Below are positions 1 through 6,094 of a DNA stretch of 28,290 nucleotides, piece after piece. The notes under the pieces were generated by a model. That model was not told the origin of the DNA and made no database searches. It was given only the letters and a program-made list of their open reading frames with translations. Source of the stretch: Phocaeicola_A sp964481755 (GTDB lineage: Bacteria > Bacteroidota > Bacteroidia > Bacteroidales > Bacteroidaceae); NCBI GenBank assembly GCA_964481755.1, contig CAYZVH010000021.1, positions 1-28,290 of the forward strand, written 5' to 3'. Both the position numbers and the translations under genes were made by a program. The first letter of the stretch is position 1; every line of letters starts with the position of its first letter.

Positions 1-290
1 CGAACAGATGCTTTGAGAATTGCCAAAAACTAACGAAAGTCACGTTTGAGGGGGCGGTAGAAAGCATTGGCAACGAAGCTTTCTGTAAATGTCACTCACT
101 CAAATATATGTATCTGGAAAAATGTACTACGGGATTGCCGACTTTAGGAACCGATGTCTTCAATGGTGTAAACGAACCGATCAACGTTTACCTCAGCGAT
201 GATCTCTACAACAAGATAGACAATGGAACTGTTCCCAAATGGAGTGGTGACTTTAACTTTACGACTACGAAAGAGAGCCAAGAAGAGTAA
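1..290 (+). CDS. BspA-like leucine-rich repeat protein, 3' end only
   Basis: The gene enters from the left edge; the open frame can be read from base 3 to a TAA stop at 288-290, giving about 95 C-terminal residues. The visible part contains a Treponema/BspA-type leucine-rich repeat with the typical pattern NCQKLTKVTF...SIGNEAFCKCHSL. A non-repeat C-terminal segment follows and ends in KESQEE. Proteins of this family are usually exported or surface-attached and are implicated in adhesion or substrate binding. The signal peptide and most repeats lie outside the window, so anchoring and total length are unknown. A GC-rich stem-loop follows the stop at 328-363. The first ATG in this frame (108) is internal to the repeat and is not a plausible start. 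Family assignment is confident; the specific role is not known. Confidence 0.8.
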   Translation, partial: NRCFENCQKLTKVTFEGAVESIGNEAFCKCHSLKYMYLEKCTTGLPTLGTDVFNGVNEPINVYLSDDLYNKIDNGTVPKWSGDFNFTTTKESQEE

Positions 291-327
291 TCTGAGGAGA
301 AAGTTCCACAAGTTCAGTTGGTACGGG

Positions 328-366
328 AATGGGCCAAGAGGGATGATTCTCTCCTGGCCCATTTCA
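328..366 (+). terminator. Stem-loop after the LRR gene, probable terminator
   Basis: AATGGGCCA (328-336) pairs with TGGCCCATT (355-363), and an inner AGAG/CTCT pairing adds to the stem. Only a short T run follows (TTT at 362-364), so termination is plausible but not canonical. The 3' arm overlaps the first copy of the 21-bp dispersed repeat. Confidence 0.5.
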
Positions 367-382
367 GTATCTCAGTATCTCA
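362..382 (+). repeat. 21-bp dispersed repeat, copy 1
   Basis: The element is TTT, then two head-to-tail CAGTATCT octamers, then CA. The same 21 bases occur exactly at 422-442, 5369-5389 and 5774-5794, all in the same orientation and all between genes. An A-rich stretch follows this copy. Function is unknown. Confidence 0.85.
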
Positions 383-421
383 AATAAAAAAGAGGCACTT
401 GCTGACTACTCGCCACCCAGG

Positions 422-442
422 TTTCAGTATCTCAGTATCTCA
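422..442 (+). repeat. 21-bp dispersed repeat, copy 2
   Basis: This is an exact second copy of the TTT-(CAGTATCT)2-CA element, 60 bp downstream of copy 1 and also followed by A-rich sequence. It lies upstream of the GH31 promoter. Confidence 0.85.
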
Positions 443-489
443 GAAAAGAAAAATTCCCCATTGCACTTCATCGTGAAAAGGAATTGCAT

Positions 490-497
490 TACCTTTG
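490..497 (+). promoter_or_regulatory. Bacteroides-type -7 element for the GH31-esterase unit
   Basis: TACCTTTG matches the TAnnTTTG -7 consensus. The best TTG upstream (461-463) is 26 nt away, further than the usual spacing of about 19, so only the -7 part is convincing. Transcription would start near 504 and give a leader of about 60 nt. Confidence 0.5.
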
Positions 498-512
498 TTC
501 CCGAAACATATT

Positions 513-534
513 GCCCCGCAGAAAGGGGCCTTTT
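513..534 (+). promoter_or_regulatory. Leader hairpin with short T run before the GH31 gene
   Basis: GCCCC (513-517) pairs with GGGGC (525-529) around a 7-nt loop and is followed directly by CTTTT (530-534). It lies between the predicted -7 element and the GH31 start. It resembles a small attenuator or a 5' stabilising hairpin; which one cannot be told from sequence. Confidence 0.4.
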
Positions 535-565
535 AACTCTAACCTAAAAATTTATACTACGTATC

Positions 566-2977
566 ATGAAATGTAGAAATTGGACAGCTTTACTGGTGGG
601 ACTGCTGGCGTGCGGCGCAATGCAGGCGCAGACCTACACGGTGAAGAAGAACACGGTGACCTTCAAGTCACCACAGGGAGACATGCGCATAGAGATGTGC
701 AACGACCACATGTTCCGTGTGAACAAAAGCGCTGACTCCTCTTTCCCCGAGAACGAACAATGGATGGTAGTCCGCTACGACTTCGACAAGGTGGACTTCC
801 AGGTGAAGCCCGCCACAGGAGGCTACGAGCTGACCACCGCCGCCATGAAGGTGAACGTCACGCCCAACCCGTGGCTGCTGACCGTAACGGACGCGGAGGG
901 CAACACCCTCTACCGTGAGGTGGAGACCTCAACCAGCGGGAAGCCGATGAACAGCTGCGCCATGCAGCCGGACGAACACTTCTTCGGATTCGGCGAACGG
1001 ATGGACTTCCTGGACCAACGCGGACAGAAGGTGCACCTGAACGTGGAGCTGGGACGCGGACCCAAACCTGCCGTCGGAGGCAAGGACATCCTGCGGGCGA
1101 ACTACTGCCCCGTGCCTTACTTCATGAGCAACAAGGGCTACGCCATATTCTTCCACACGGCCAACATCACCGACTGGGACATGGGCTGGAGCCGGCACGA
1201 CCGCTACAGCTACACCGCCGGCGGGGGAGACCTGGACTACTACTTCATCCTGGGCCCGACGTTCGAGACCATGTTGCACAACTACCAACTGCTGACCGGC
1301 AACTGCCCCATGATGCCCCGCTCAGCCTACGGCCTGCACATCGGGTCGTACAGCGGAGGCACGTGGAAACACGAGGAGTGCACCACAGACCAATATCCCG
1401 TGGACCTGGTGCACCGGCTCCGCAGTGAGGGCATCCCCTTCGACCTGCTGTGGCTCGACTCCACCTGGCGGCACTTCAACCAGCGCTTCGGCAACGGAGG
1501 CTGCAGCTTCGAGTTCCGCAACACATTTAAGAACCCGCAGGCGATGATAGACTCCATCTACGCCAACCACGTGGACATGTTCGGCCTCCACATACGCTCC
1601 ATCGTGGACGACGGGGTGAACAACACCCTCTTCGAGGACGCGGTGAAGGCGGGAGCCGTCTTCCCCAAGGCTTCGGACGAGGGACTCATCAACTTCTTCG
1701 ACAGCAAGGCAGTGGACTGGTGGTGGAAGAACGCCGCCATGCGAGTGGCCAAGATGGGAGTGAAGTTCGTGAAGACCGACTGCGGCGGAGTGATGCGATT
1801 CCCCGAAGGGACCACGTTCGACACAGGGTTCAGCACCGAGCAGCTGCACAACCTCTTCCCCATAGCCTATGCCAAGGCACCGTACGAGAAGTTCCAGCAG
1901 TATAACAACCAGCGCGGATTCAACCACACCCGCGAGGGCTATGCCGGCGTGCAGCGCTACCCCTTCATCTGGGCAGGCGACTGGGGCACGGAGTGGCAAT
2001 GGTTTGAGCCCGTGATCCGCGGCGGACTGAACATCGGCCTGTCCGGTGTGGGCTACTGGTCGCACTGCATGGGCGGATTCGAGCAATACTCGGCCTACGA
2101 CACCGACCTCTACCTGCGTTGGTGCCAGTTCGGCATGTTCAGCCCCGTGGCCATACTCTTCGGCATGGACCACCCGCGCTACCACGAGCCGTGGACCTAC
2201 GGCCCCGAGGCACAGGCCATCTTCGTGAAGTACGACTCGCTGCGCTACGCGCATATACCTTATATATATAGTAACGCCTACCAGATGTACAAGACCTCGC
2301 GCCCGCTGATGACCCCGCTGCTCTACGACTATCCGTCGGACGAGCTCACCTACACCATCACCGACCAGTACATGTTCGGCAAGGGCATGATGGTTTGCCC
2401 CGTCACCACGAAGGGAGCCTTGAGCCGACCCGTCTACTTCCCCGGAGGCAAATGGGTGGACTTCTGGACAGGCGAGCGCATCGACGGCCGTCAGCACAAG
2501 TCGTTCCTCACCCCGCAGGACCTGATGCCCATCTTCATCAAGGAAGGAGCCATCATCCCCAAACAACCCGCCATGCAGTACATGGACGAGCGCCCCGTGG
2601 AGGAAATCACGCTGACCGTCTATCCCTCGGGCGACTCGCAGTATGACCTCTACGAGGACGATGGCCGCAGCCTCGACTACCAGAAAGGCGTCTTCGCCCT
2701 CACCGCCATCCGTAGCCACGAGGCCAATGGAACGTGGACACTGCGCATAGGCAAGGCTGAAGGCAAGTACAAACCCGCGGAGCACACGTGGCGAGTGGAG
2801 GCCTACTGGGACGCTGAGCCGAAGAGCGTGACGCAAAACGGCACAGCGCTGAAGCAGCTCTCCTCGGAAGAGGCCTTGGCCCAGGAGCAGGGATGGTACT
2901 ACGACACCACGCTGCGGCGCGTGCTCATAAAGTCGGACCTGACGAACCGCACAGCCGTGGAGATAACCGTAAAATGA
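566..2977 (+). CDS. Exported glycoside hydrolase family 31 (alpha-xylosidase/alpha-glucosidase type)
   Basis: The protein has 803 residues. A signal peptide (about residues 1-22, cleavage near AMQAQ) indicates export to the periplasm. A GH31 N-terminal beta-sandwich covers about 25-240 and includes the family-typical FFGFGERMDFLDQRG. The (beta/alpha)8 barrel covers about 250-600, and beta domains of the DUF5110 type follow. By family analogy Asp405 in FVKTDCGG is the nucleophile and Asp472 in IWAGDWGTEW the acid/base. The family cleaves alpha-linked glucose or xylose, and some members act on other alpha-glycosides. The KTDFGE signature of the E. coli YicI branch reads KTDCGG here, so substrate should not be copied from YicI. 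The esterase gene starts 21 nt downstream and is probably co-transcribed. No SusC/SusD pair is in view. Codon use is strongly GC-rich. Family is certain, substrate is not. Confidence 0.9.
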   Translation: MKCRNWTALLVGLLACGAMQAQTYTVKKNTVTFKSPQGDMRIEMCNDHMFRVNKSADSSFPENEQWMVVRYDFDKVDFQVKPATGGYELTTAAMKVNVTPNPWLLTVTDAEGNTLYREVETSTSGKPMNSCAMQPDEHFFGFGERMDFLDQRGQKVHLNVELGRGPKPAVGGKDILRANYCPVPYFMSNKGYAIFFHTANITDWDMGWSRHDRYSYTAGGGDLDYYFILGPTFETMLHNYQLLTGNCPMMPRSAYGLHIGSYSGGTWKHEECTTDQYPVDLVHRLRSEGIPFDLLWLDSTWRHFNQRFGNGGCSFEFRNTFKNPQAMIDSIYANHVDMFGLHIRSIVDDGVNNTLFEDAVKAGAVFPKASDEGLINFFDSKAVDWWWKNAAMRVAKMGVKFVKTDCGGVMRFPEGTTFDTGFSTEQLHNLFPIAYAKAPYEKFQQYNNQRGFNHTREGYAGVQRYPFIWAGDWGTEWQWFEPVIRGGLNIGLSGVGYWSHCMGGFEQYSAYDTDLYLRWCQFGMFSPVAILFGMDHPRYHEPWTYGPEAQAIFVKYDSLRYAHIPYIYSNAYQMYKTSRPLMTPLLYDYPSDELTYTITDQYMFGKGMMVCPVTTKGALSRPVYFPGGKWVDFWTGERIDGRQHKSFLTPQDLMPIFIKEGAIIPKQPAMQYMDERPVEEITLTVYPSGDSQYDLYEDDGRSLDYQKGVFALTAIRSHEANGTWTLRIGKAEGKYKPAEHTWRVEAYWDAEPKSVTQNGTALKQLSSEEALAQEQGWYYDTTLRRVLIKSDLTNRTAVEITVK

Positions 2978-2998
2978 TGAAACATTAAATTCAGACTT

Positions 2999-5032
2999 AT
3001 GAAGAATACAAGAAACTTACTGATGGGACTGGGCCTGCTGGCGGCTACCTGCGCCACCGCCCAGACCTACAACGACCAACCGACTTACCCCGGACGGCCC
3101 AACTACGGAGCGCTGAAGTTCAGCCAACCGCAGGCTTACTATGCTTACCTGATGCGTGACCTCCACCGCAGCACGGCCCAGCGCGACCAAGAGCTGCAGC
3201 AGGCCTTCAAGTCGAAGAAGGAGATGCAGACCTACATCGCCGGTGTGCGCGAGCGCCTGCAGGCTATCGTGGGCGACCTGCCCCAGCGCACGGATGTGAA
3301 AGGCCGTGTGGTGGGCACGGTGCAAGGTGACGGATTCAAGGTGGAGAAGGTGGTGTTCCAGAGCCTGCCCGGCCGCTACGTGACGGCTCACCTCTACCTG
3401 CCCACTGACGCGAAGAGCCCCGTGCCGGCCTGCATAGAGATGTGCGGACACGGGCTGGACGGTAAAGGCGACGGCTCGGACCTGGCCATCATGATGGCGG
3501 TGAACGGCATTGCCTCCATGGTGGTGGACCCCATAGCCCAAGGCGAGCGGCTGCAGCTGATCGACGAGCAAGGGAAGACGCTGACCCGTGGCGTGACCAC
3601 GGAACACACGTTGCTCAACCCCGCCTTCAACCTGCTGGGCAGCAGACTGGCCGTGCAGGAATATTGGGACAACAGCCGGGCCATCGACTACCTGCTCACC
3701 CGCAAGGACATCGACGGGGAGAAGATAGGAGCCTACGGATTCTCGGGCGGAGGCACACAGTCCGCCTACCTGATAGCGCTGGACGACCGTGTGAAGGTGG
3801 GCTGCATCGGACTCTACTTCTCGAGCCGCCTGCGCACGATGGAGATACAAGGCCCGTCGGACGGTTGCCAACAGATACCCTGGGAAGGAGCGCAACGCAT
3901 CGAGGGGGCTGACTTCGCCCTGCTGATGGCTCCCAAACCCTTCATCATACTGGACGGAGAGTACGACTACGTGGACCACTGGGGAGCCCTCTGCGGTTAC
4001 GAGGAGCTGAAGAAAGCCTACACCGTGCTGGGCTATCCCGAGCGCGTGGCCCAATACTATGCTGAGGACGCCCACGCCACACCGCCCGATGTGAAGGACG
4101 CGCTCACCCGCTGGTTCAAGACTTGGCTCACGGGAGCGAAGAATGTGGAGGTGACCCTGCCCAAGACNNNNNNNNNNACCAGCCGCTGGCACGGGGAGCA
4201 GATGCTCTGCACCGCCGCTGGACAGGTGAACCTGGAGTATGAGGACGCGAAGAGCACGATGGACGAGACCCTGCAGACGATGGACCGCTTGGCCGACAGC
4301 CGGGCAGCCTTCGTGAAGGGGGACAAGGCCGCTATCCAGCAGCGGATGATGAAACTGCTGGGCCTGGAGAAAGGCTTCAACGACTCCATAGAGGTGATAG
4401 CCACCGGTCGCTCGTCGCTGCGCGAGGTGGAGGAGTACCGCTTCCAGGTGAACTGCAAGGGCGAGATGCCGTTGCCCGTGGTGGTGTGGGTTCCGTCGAG
4501 CGCTAAGGCGGACTCCCCGATAGAGATCCATCTGCACGAGCAAGGCAAGGCCTGGTATCTGAACGACCAGGACAAGCGCGACGCTGTCTCCAACGGACAC
4601 GTCATCGTAGCCTCGGACTTCCGTGGAGTGGGAGAGACCGAGGACCCCTACATCTACAACTACACGAAGTACTGGAACCGCGAGTACCGTGTGGCTGCGG
4701 CCAGCATGCACATCGGCCGTCCGGTGATGGGGCAGCGCGTGGCCGATTTCCACACGTTGCTTAACTTCTGTTCACGCCACGAGTTGCTGCAGGGACGCAA
4801 GGTGAAGGTGGTGGCCGACGGACTCTACGGCCCCGTGGTGATGCACACCGCTGTGCTGGACGACCGCATAGAGAGCGCTACGTTGACCCGTTGCCTGAAG
4901 ACCTGGCGGGAGTATCTGAAGAACCCCATGCAGCGGGACATGTACTCCAACGTGCTGTTCGGCGTGCTGAAGTACTATGACCTGCCTGACCTAGTGAAGC
5001 TGAGCCAGGGCAGGGTGAAGGTTGTGGACTAA
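2999..5032 (+). CDS. Exported tandem alpha/beta-hydrolase (acetylxylan-esterase-like)
   Basis: The protein has about 677 residues, including a few unknown ones at a 10-N gap. A signal peptide (about 1-22, ending ATCATAQ) directs export. The first alpha/beta-hydrolase domain (about 90-380) has a clear nucleophile elbow, GFSGGG with Ser249, plus candidate acid Asp319/Asp323 in ILDGEYDYVD and His359 in AEDAHA. After the gap a second alpha/beta-hydrolase-like half (about 480-677) contains SDFRGVGETEDP. At the expected nucleophile elbow this half reads VVADGLYGP, with no Ser, so it is probably non-catalytic. Such exported esterases in Bacteroidetes typically deacetylate plant polysaccharides. Pairing with the GH31 gene 21 nt upstream suggests joint attack on a decorated glycan. 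The substrate is inferred only. The ORF stays open across the gap, but the true gap length is unknown. Confidence 0.75.
   Translation: MKNTRNLLMGLGLLAATCATAQTYNDQPTYPGRPNYGALKFSQPQAYYAYLMRDLHRSTAQRDQELQQAFKSKKEMQTYIAGVRERLQAIVGDLPQRTDVKGRVVGTVQGDGFKVEKVVFQSLPGRYVTAHLYLPTDAKSPVPACIEMCGHGLDGKGDGSDLAIMMAVNGIASMVVDPIAQGERLQLIDEQGKTLTRGVTTEHTLLNPAFNLLGSRLAVQEYWDNSRAIDYLLTRKDIDGEKIGAYGFSGGGTQSAYLIALDDRVKVGCIGLYFSSRLRTMEIQGPSDGCQQIPWEGAQRIEGADFALLMAPKPFIILDGEYDYVDHWGALCGYEELKKAYTVLGYPERVAQYYAEDAHATPPDVKDALTRWFKTWLTGAKNVEVTLPKXXXXTSRWHGEQMLCTAAGQVNLEYEDAKSTMDETLQTMDRLADSRAAFVKGDKAAIQQRMMKLLGLEKGFNDSIEVIATGRSSLREVEEYRFQVNCKGEMPLPVVVWVPSSAKADSPIEIHLHEQGKAWYLNDQDKRDAVSNGHVIVASDFRGVGETEDPYIYNYTKYWNREYRVAAASMHIGRPVMGQRVADFHTLLNFCSRHELLQGRKVKVVADGLYGPVVMHTAVLDDRIESATLTRCLKTWREYLKNPMQRDMYSNVLFGVLKYYDLPDLVKLSQGRVKVVD
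4168..4177. other. Assembly gap, 10 N
   Basis: Ten unknown bases lie inside the esterase gene at the junction between its two hydrolase-like halves. Ten N is a common placeholder, so the real distance may differ. The downstream frame agrees with the upstream frame as written. Confidence 0.95.
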
Positions 5033-5098
5033 GGTTTTCACTCGCTTATAAAGAGGTTTTCCCTAGCTAACAAAGAGGCTTTCCCTCGCAAATAAACA
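5033..5098 (+). repeat. Three 22-bp imperfect tandem repeats after the esterase gene
   Basis: Units lie at 5033-5054, 5055-5076 and 5077-5098. Each begins GGYTTTC, continues with CTCGC or a close variant, and ends in an A-rich stretch (TAAAGA, CAAAGA, TAAACA). They start one base after the stop codon and run up to the terminator stem. Confidence 0.8.
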
Positions 5099-5099
5099 C

Positions 5100-5151
5100 G
5101 AGAGGGTTCCCGAGGATTCTCACAAGTCTTCGGGAGCCCTCTCGGCTTTTT
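5100..5151 (+). terminator. Strong rho-independent terminator of the GH31-esterase unit
   Basis: The 5' arm from G5100 (GAGAGGGTTCCCGAGGATT) pairs with the 3' arm ending at 5143, forming about 19 consecutive pairs including a few G-U. GGC and a TTTTT run at 5147-5151 follow. Nothing downstream is likely to be read from the upstream promoter. Confidence 0.9.
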
Positions 5152-5214
5152 ATCGGGTGCTTGGGCTCAGCGATTCTTATTCATAGTCTAAAAGGAATTC
5201 CTCACACACGGACT

Positions 5215-5253
5215 CTTCATGGGGGGCCTCTGATTCCCTGGACACCTACCAAC
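5215..5253 (+). repeat. 39-bp direct repeat, copy A
   Basis: It begins CTTCATGGGG, contains CCTCTGATTCCCTGG and ends CCTACCAAC. It matches copy B at 5281-5319 with about five or six differences, with a 66-bp offset. Confidence 0.75.
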
Positions 5254-5280
5254 GAGACTCCAGCGCCTTCGTTCCGCCAC

Positions 5281-5319
5281 CTTCATGGGGTTCCTCTGAT
5301 TCCCTGGGTTCCTACAACA
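5281..5319 (+). repeat. 39-bp direct repeat, copy B
   Basis: This is the second copy of the element at 5215-5253, sharing CTTCATGGGG and CCTCTGATTCCCTGG. The 27 bp between the copies are unrelated to the repeat. Confidence 0.75.
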
Positions 5320-5368
5320 CCAGTTGTCTGTTCGCAGCCTCCTCTGACTCGCGAAGCCTCTTCCGCTG

Positions 5369-5389
5369 TTTCAGTATCTCAGTATCTCA
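5369..5389 (+). repeat. 21-bp dispersed repeat, copy 3
   Basis: This is an exact copy of TTT-(CAGTATCT)2-CA, located about 340 bp downstream of the esterase stop codon and in the same orientation as copies 1 and 2. Confidence 0.85.
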
Positions 5390-5469
5390 ATAGTTTTTCG
5401 ATGGTCCCCAACGGCTTGTCTCATGTTAGAGATGCCGTGCGAACGTTGCGGAAATCTCGCGAAATGGGT

Positions 5470-5557
5470 GTTTGGCAACTGCCATCCACATGTTTGGCAA
5501 TTGCCGTACACGTGTTTGACAACTGCCGTACACGTGTTTGGCAATTGTCAAACACCA
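5470..5557 (+). repeat. 22-bp palindromic tandem array (four units)
   Basis: Units start at 5470, 5492, 5514 and 5536; the last diverges at its 3' end. Each opens with GTTTG and has a central dyad: GGCAACTGCC (5474-5483), GGCAATTGCC (5496-5505), GACAACTGCC (5518-5527) and GGCAATTGTC (5540-5549). The unit junctions form a second palindrome, ACACGTGT, at two of the three junctions. The last unit, from GTTTGGC to TGTCAAAC, is itself nearly self-complementary. Confidence 0.85.
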
Positions 5558-5773
5558 CTTGAGACGATGGTCTGCAACGAATAAGTCCCTGCTCTTACAC
5601 GATTTAACCTACAGTGTGCGACGATTATCTCGCTTTGTGACAGGAGGGTAGGGCAACGGGCATAATCCGTGACCTTCGGCGACGAGCGAACTTTTGATGC
5701 GTTTGCCCTGGGCGGCTAAGGCTCTCTCAACCTAGCGGCTTAAACTCGCAAGACACTGTAGAATCTTCAGCGG

Positions 5774-5794
5774 TTTCAGTATCTCAGTATCTCA
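5774..5794 (+). repeat. 21-bp dispersed repeat, copy 4
   Basis: This is the fourth exact copy of TTT-(CAGTATCT)2-CA, followed by an A-rich stretch (ATAAAAATAAAAA). It lies about 150 bp upstream of the rprX promoter. Confidence 0.85.
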
Positions 5795-5927
5795 ATAAAA
5801 ATAAAAATGCGTTCTTCACTTTGTGGGGCGCATCAAGCGCGGCCTTTCGCTCCGGAGGAAGGCACGAGGGGCTGCGGAAGGCCCTTCGAAATTAACCAAA
5901 CTTTAAAAATAATTCCTCTAATAGGGC

Positions 5928-5954
5928 TTGGAGTTTAATTTTTTATTATTTTTG
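5928..5954 (+). promoter_or_regulatory. Predicted rprXY promoter
   Basis: TATTTTTG (5947-5954) fits the TAnnTTTG -7 consensus. A TTG at 5928-5930 lies 16 nt upstream, slightly closer than usual. Transcription would begin around 5960 and give a leader of about 135 nt. Confidence 0.5.
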
Positions 5955-6094
5955 CAGATGAATGGAGGAAACGGTTTCGCTTGATGGCTGAAAGAAGAAG
6001 TTAATAGCCGATTCTCGGTTAATTTCCTTCAATTCGGCAGAAAAGATTGTTAATCAGCGAGGCCGTTAAACAGAACACCTCTACATTTGCTGAC

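Larger units (their letters stand above)
5152..6094. other. Gene-poor, repeat-rich intergenic stretch
   Basis: About 940 bp between the esterase terminator and rprX carry no convincing gene. The contents are a 39-bp direct repeat pair (5215-5253, 5281-5319), two copies of the 21-bp dispersed repeat (5369-5389, 5774-5794), a 22-bp palindromic tandem array (5470-5557), and the rprX promoter and leader (from 5947). A 133-codon frame beginning with TTG at 5161 runs through these repeats, resembles nothing I recognise, and has low-complexity composition consistent with chance. The part from 5558 to 5770 is unexplained. Confidence 0.7.

Noticed and set aside
1322..2836. Long minus-strand open frame (504 codons) opposite the GH31 gene
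   Set aside because: It is the mirror of a GC-biased coding frame; its product is Val/His/Leu-rich with no motif, while the plus strand has a complete GH31 enzyme.
4168..4177. Possible frameshift in the esterase at the N gap
   Set aside because: Frame agrees on both sides as written; with an unknown true gap length, neither an intact nor a broken gene can be proven.
3017..4753. Long minus-strand open frame (578 codons) opposite the esterase gene
   Set aside because: It is the same codon-bias shadow: no signal peptide, domain or initiation context, and it crosses the N gap.
5161..5562. 133-codon frame with TTG start in the repeat-rich region
   Set aside because: It runs through three different repeat types, including the 22-bp array, has no recognisable domain, and directly follows a strong terminator without a promoter.
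5622..5738. About 39 open codons on the minus strand ending in RDNRRTL, suspected as a gene remnant
   Set aside because: There is no start codon, the stretch is bounded by stops, and I cannot tie it to a family; chance is sufficient.
362..5794. Idea that the 21-bp repeats form a CRISPR array or invertible promoter ends
   Set aside because: Copies are widely and unevenly spaced with no spacers of constant length, and all are direct, not inverted, so inversion is excluded.
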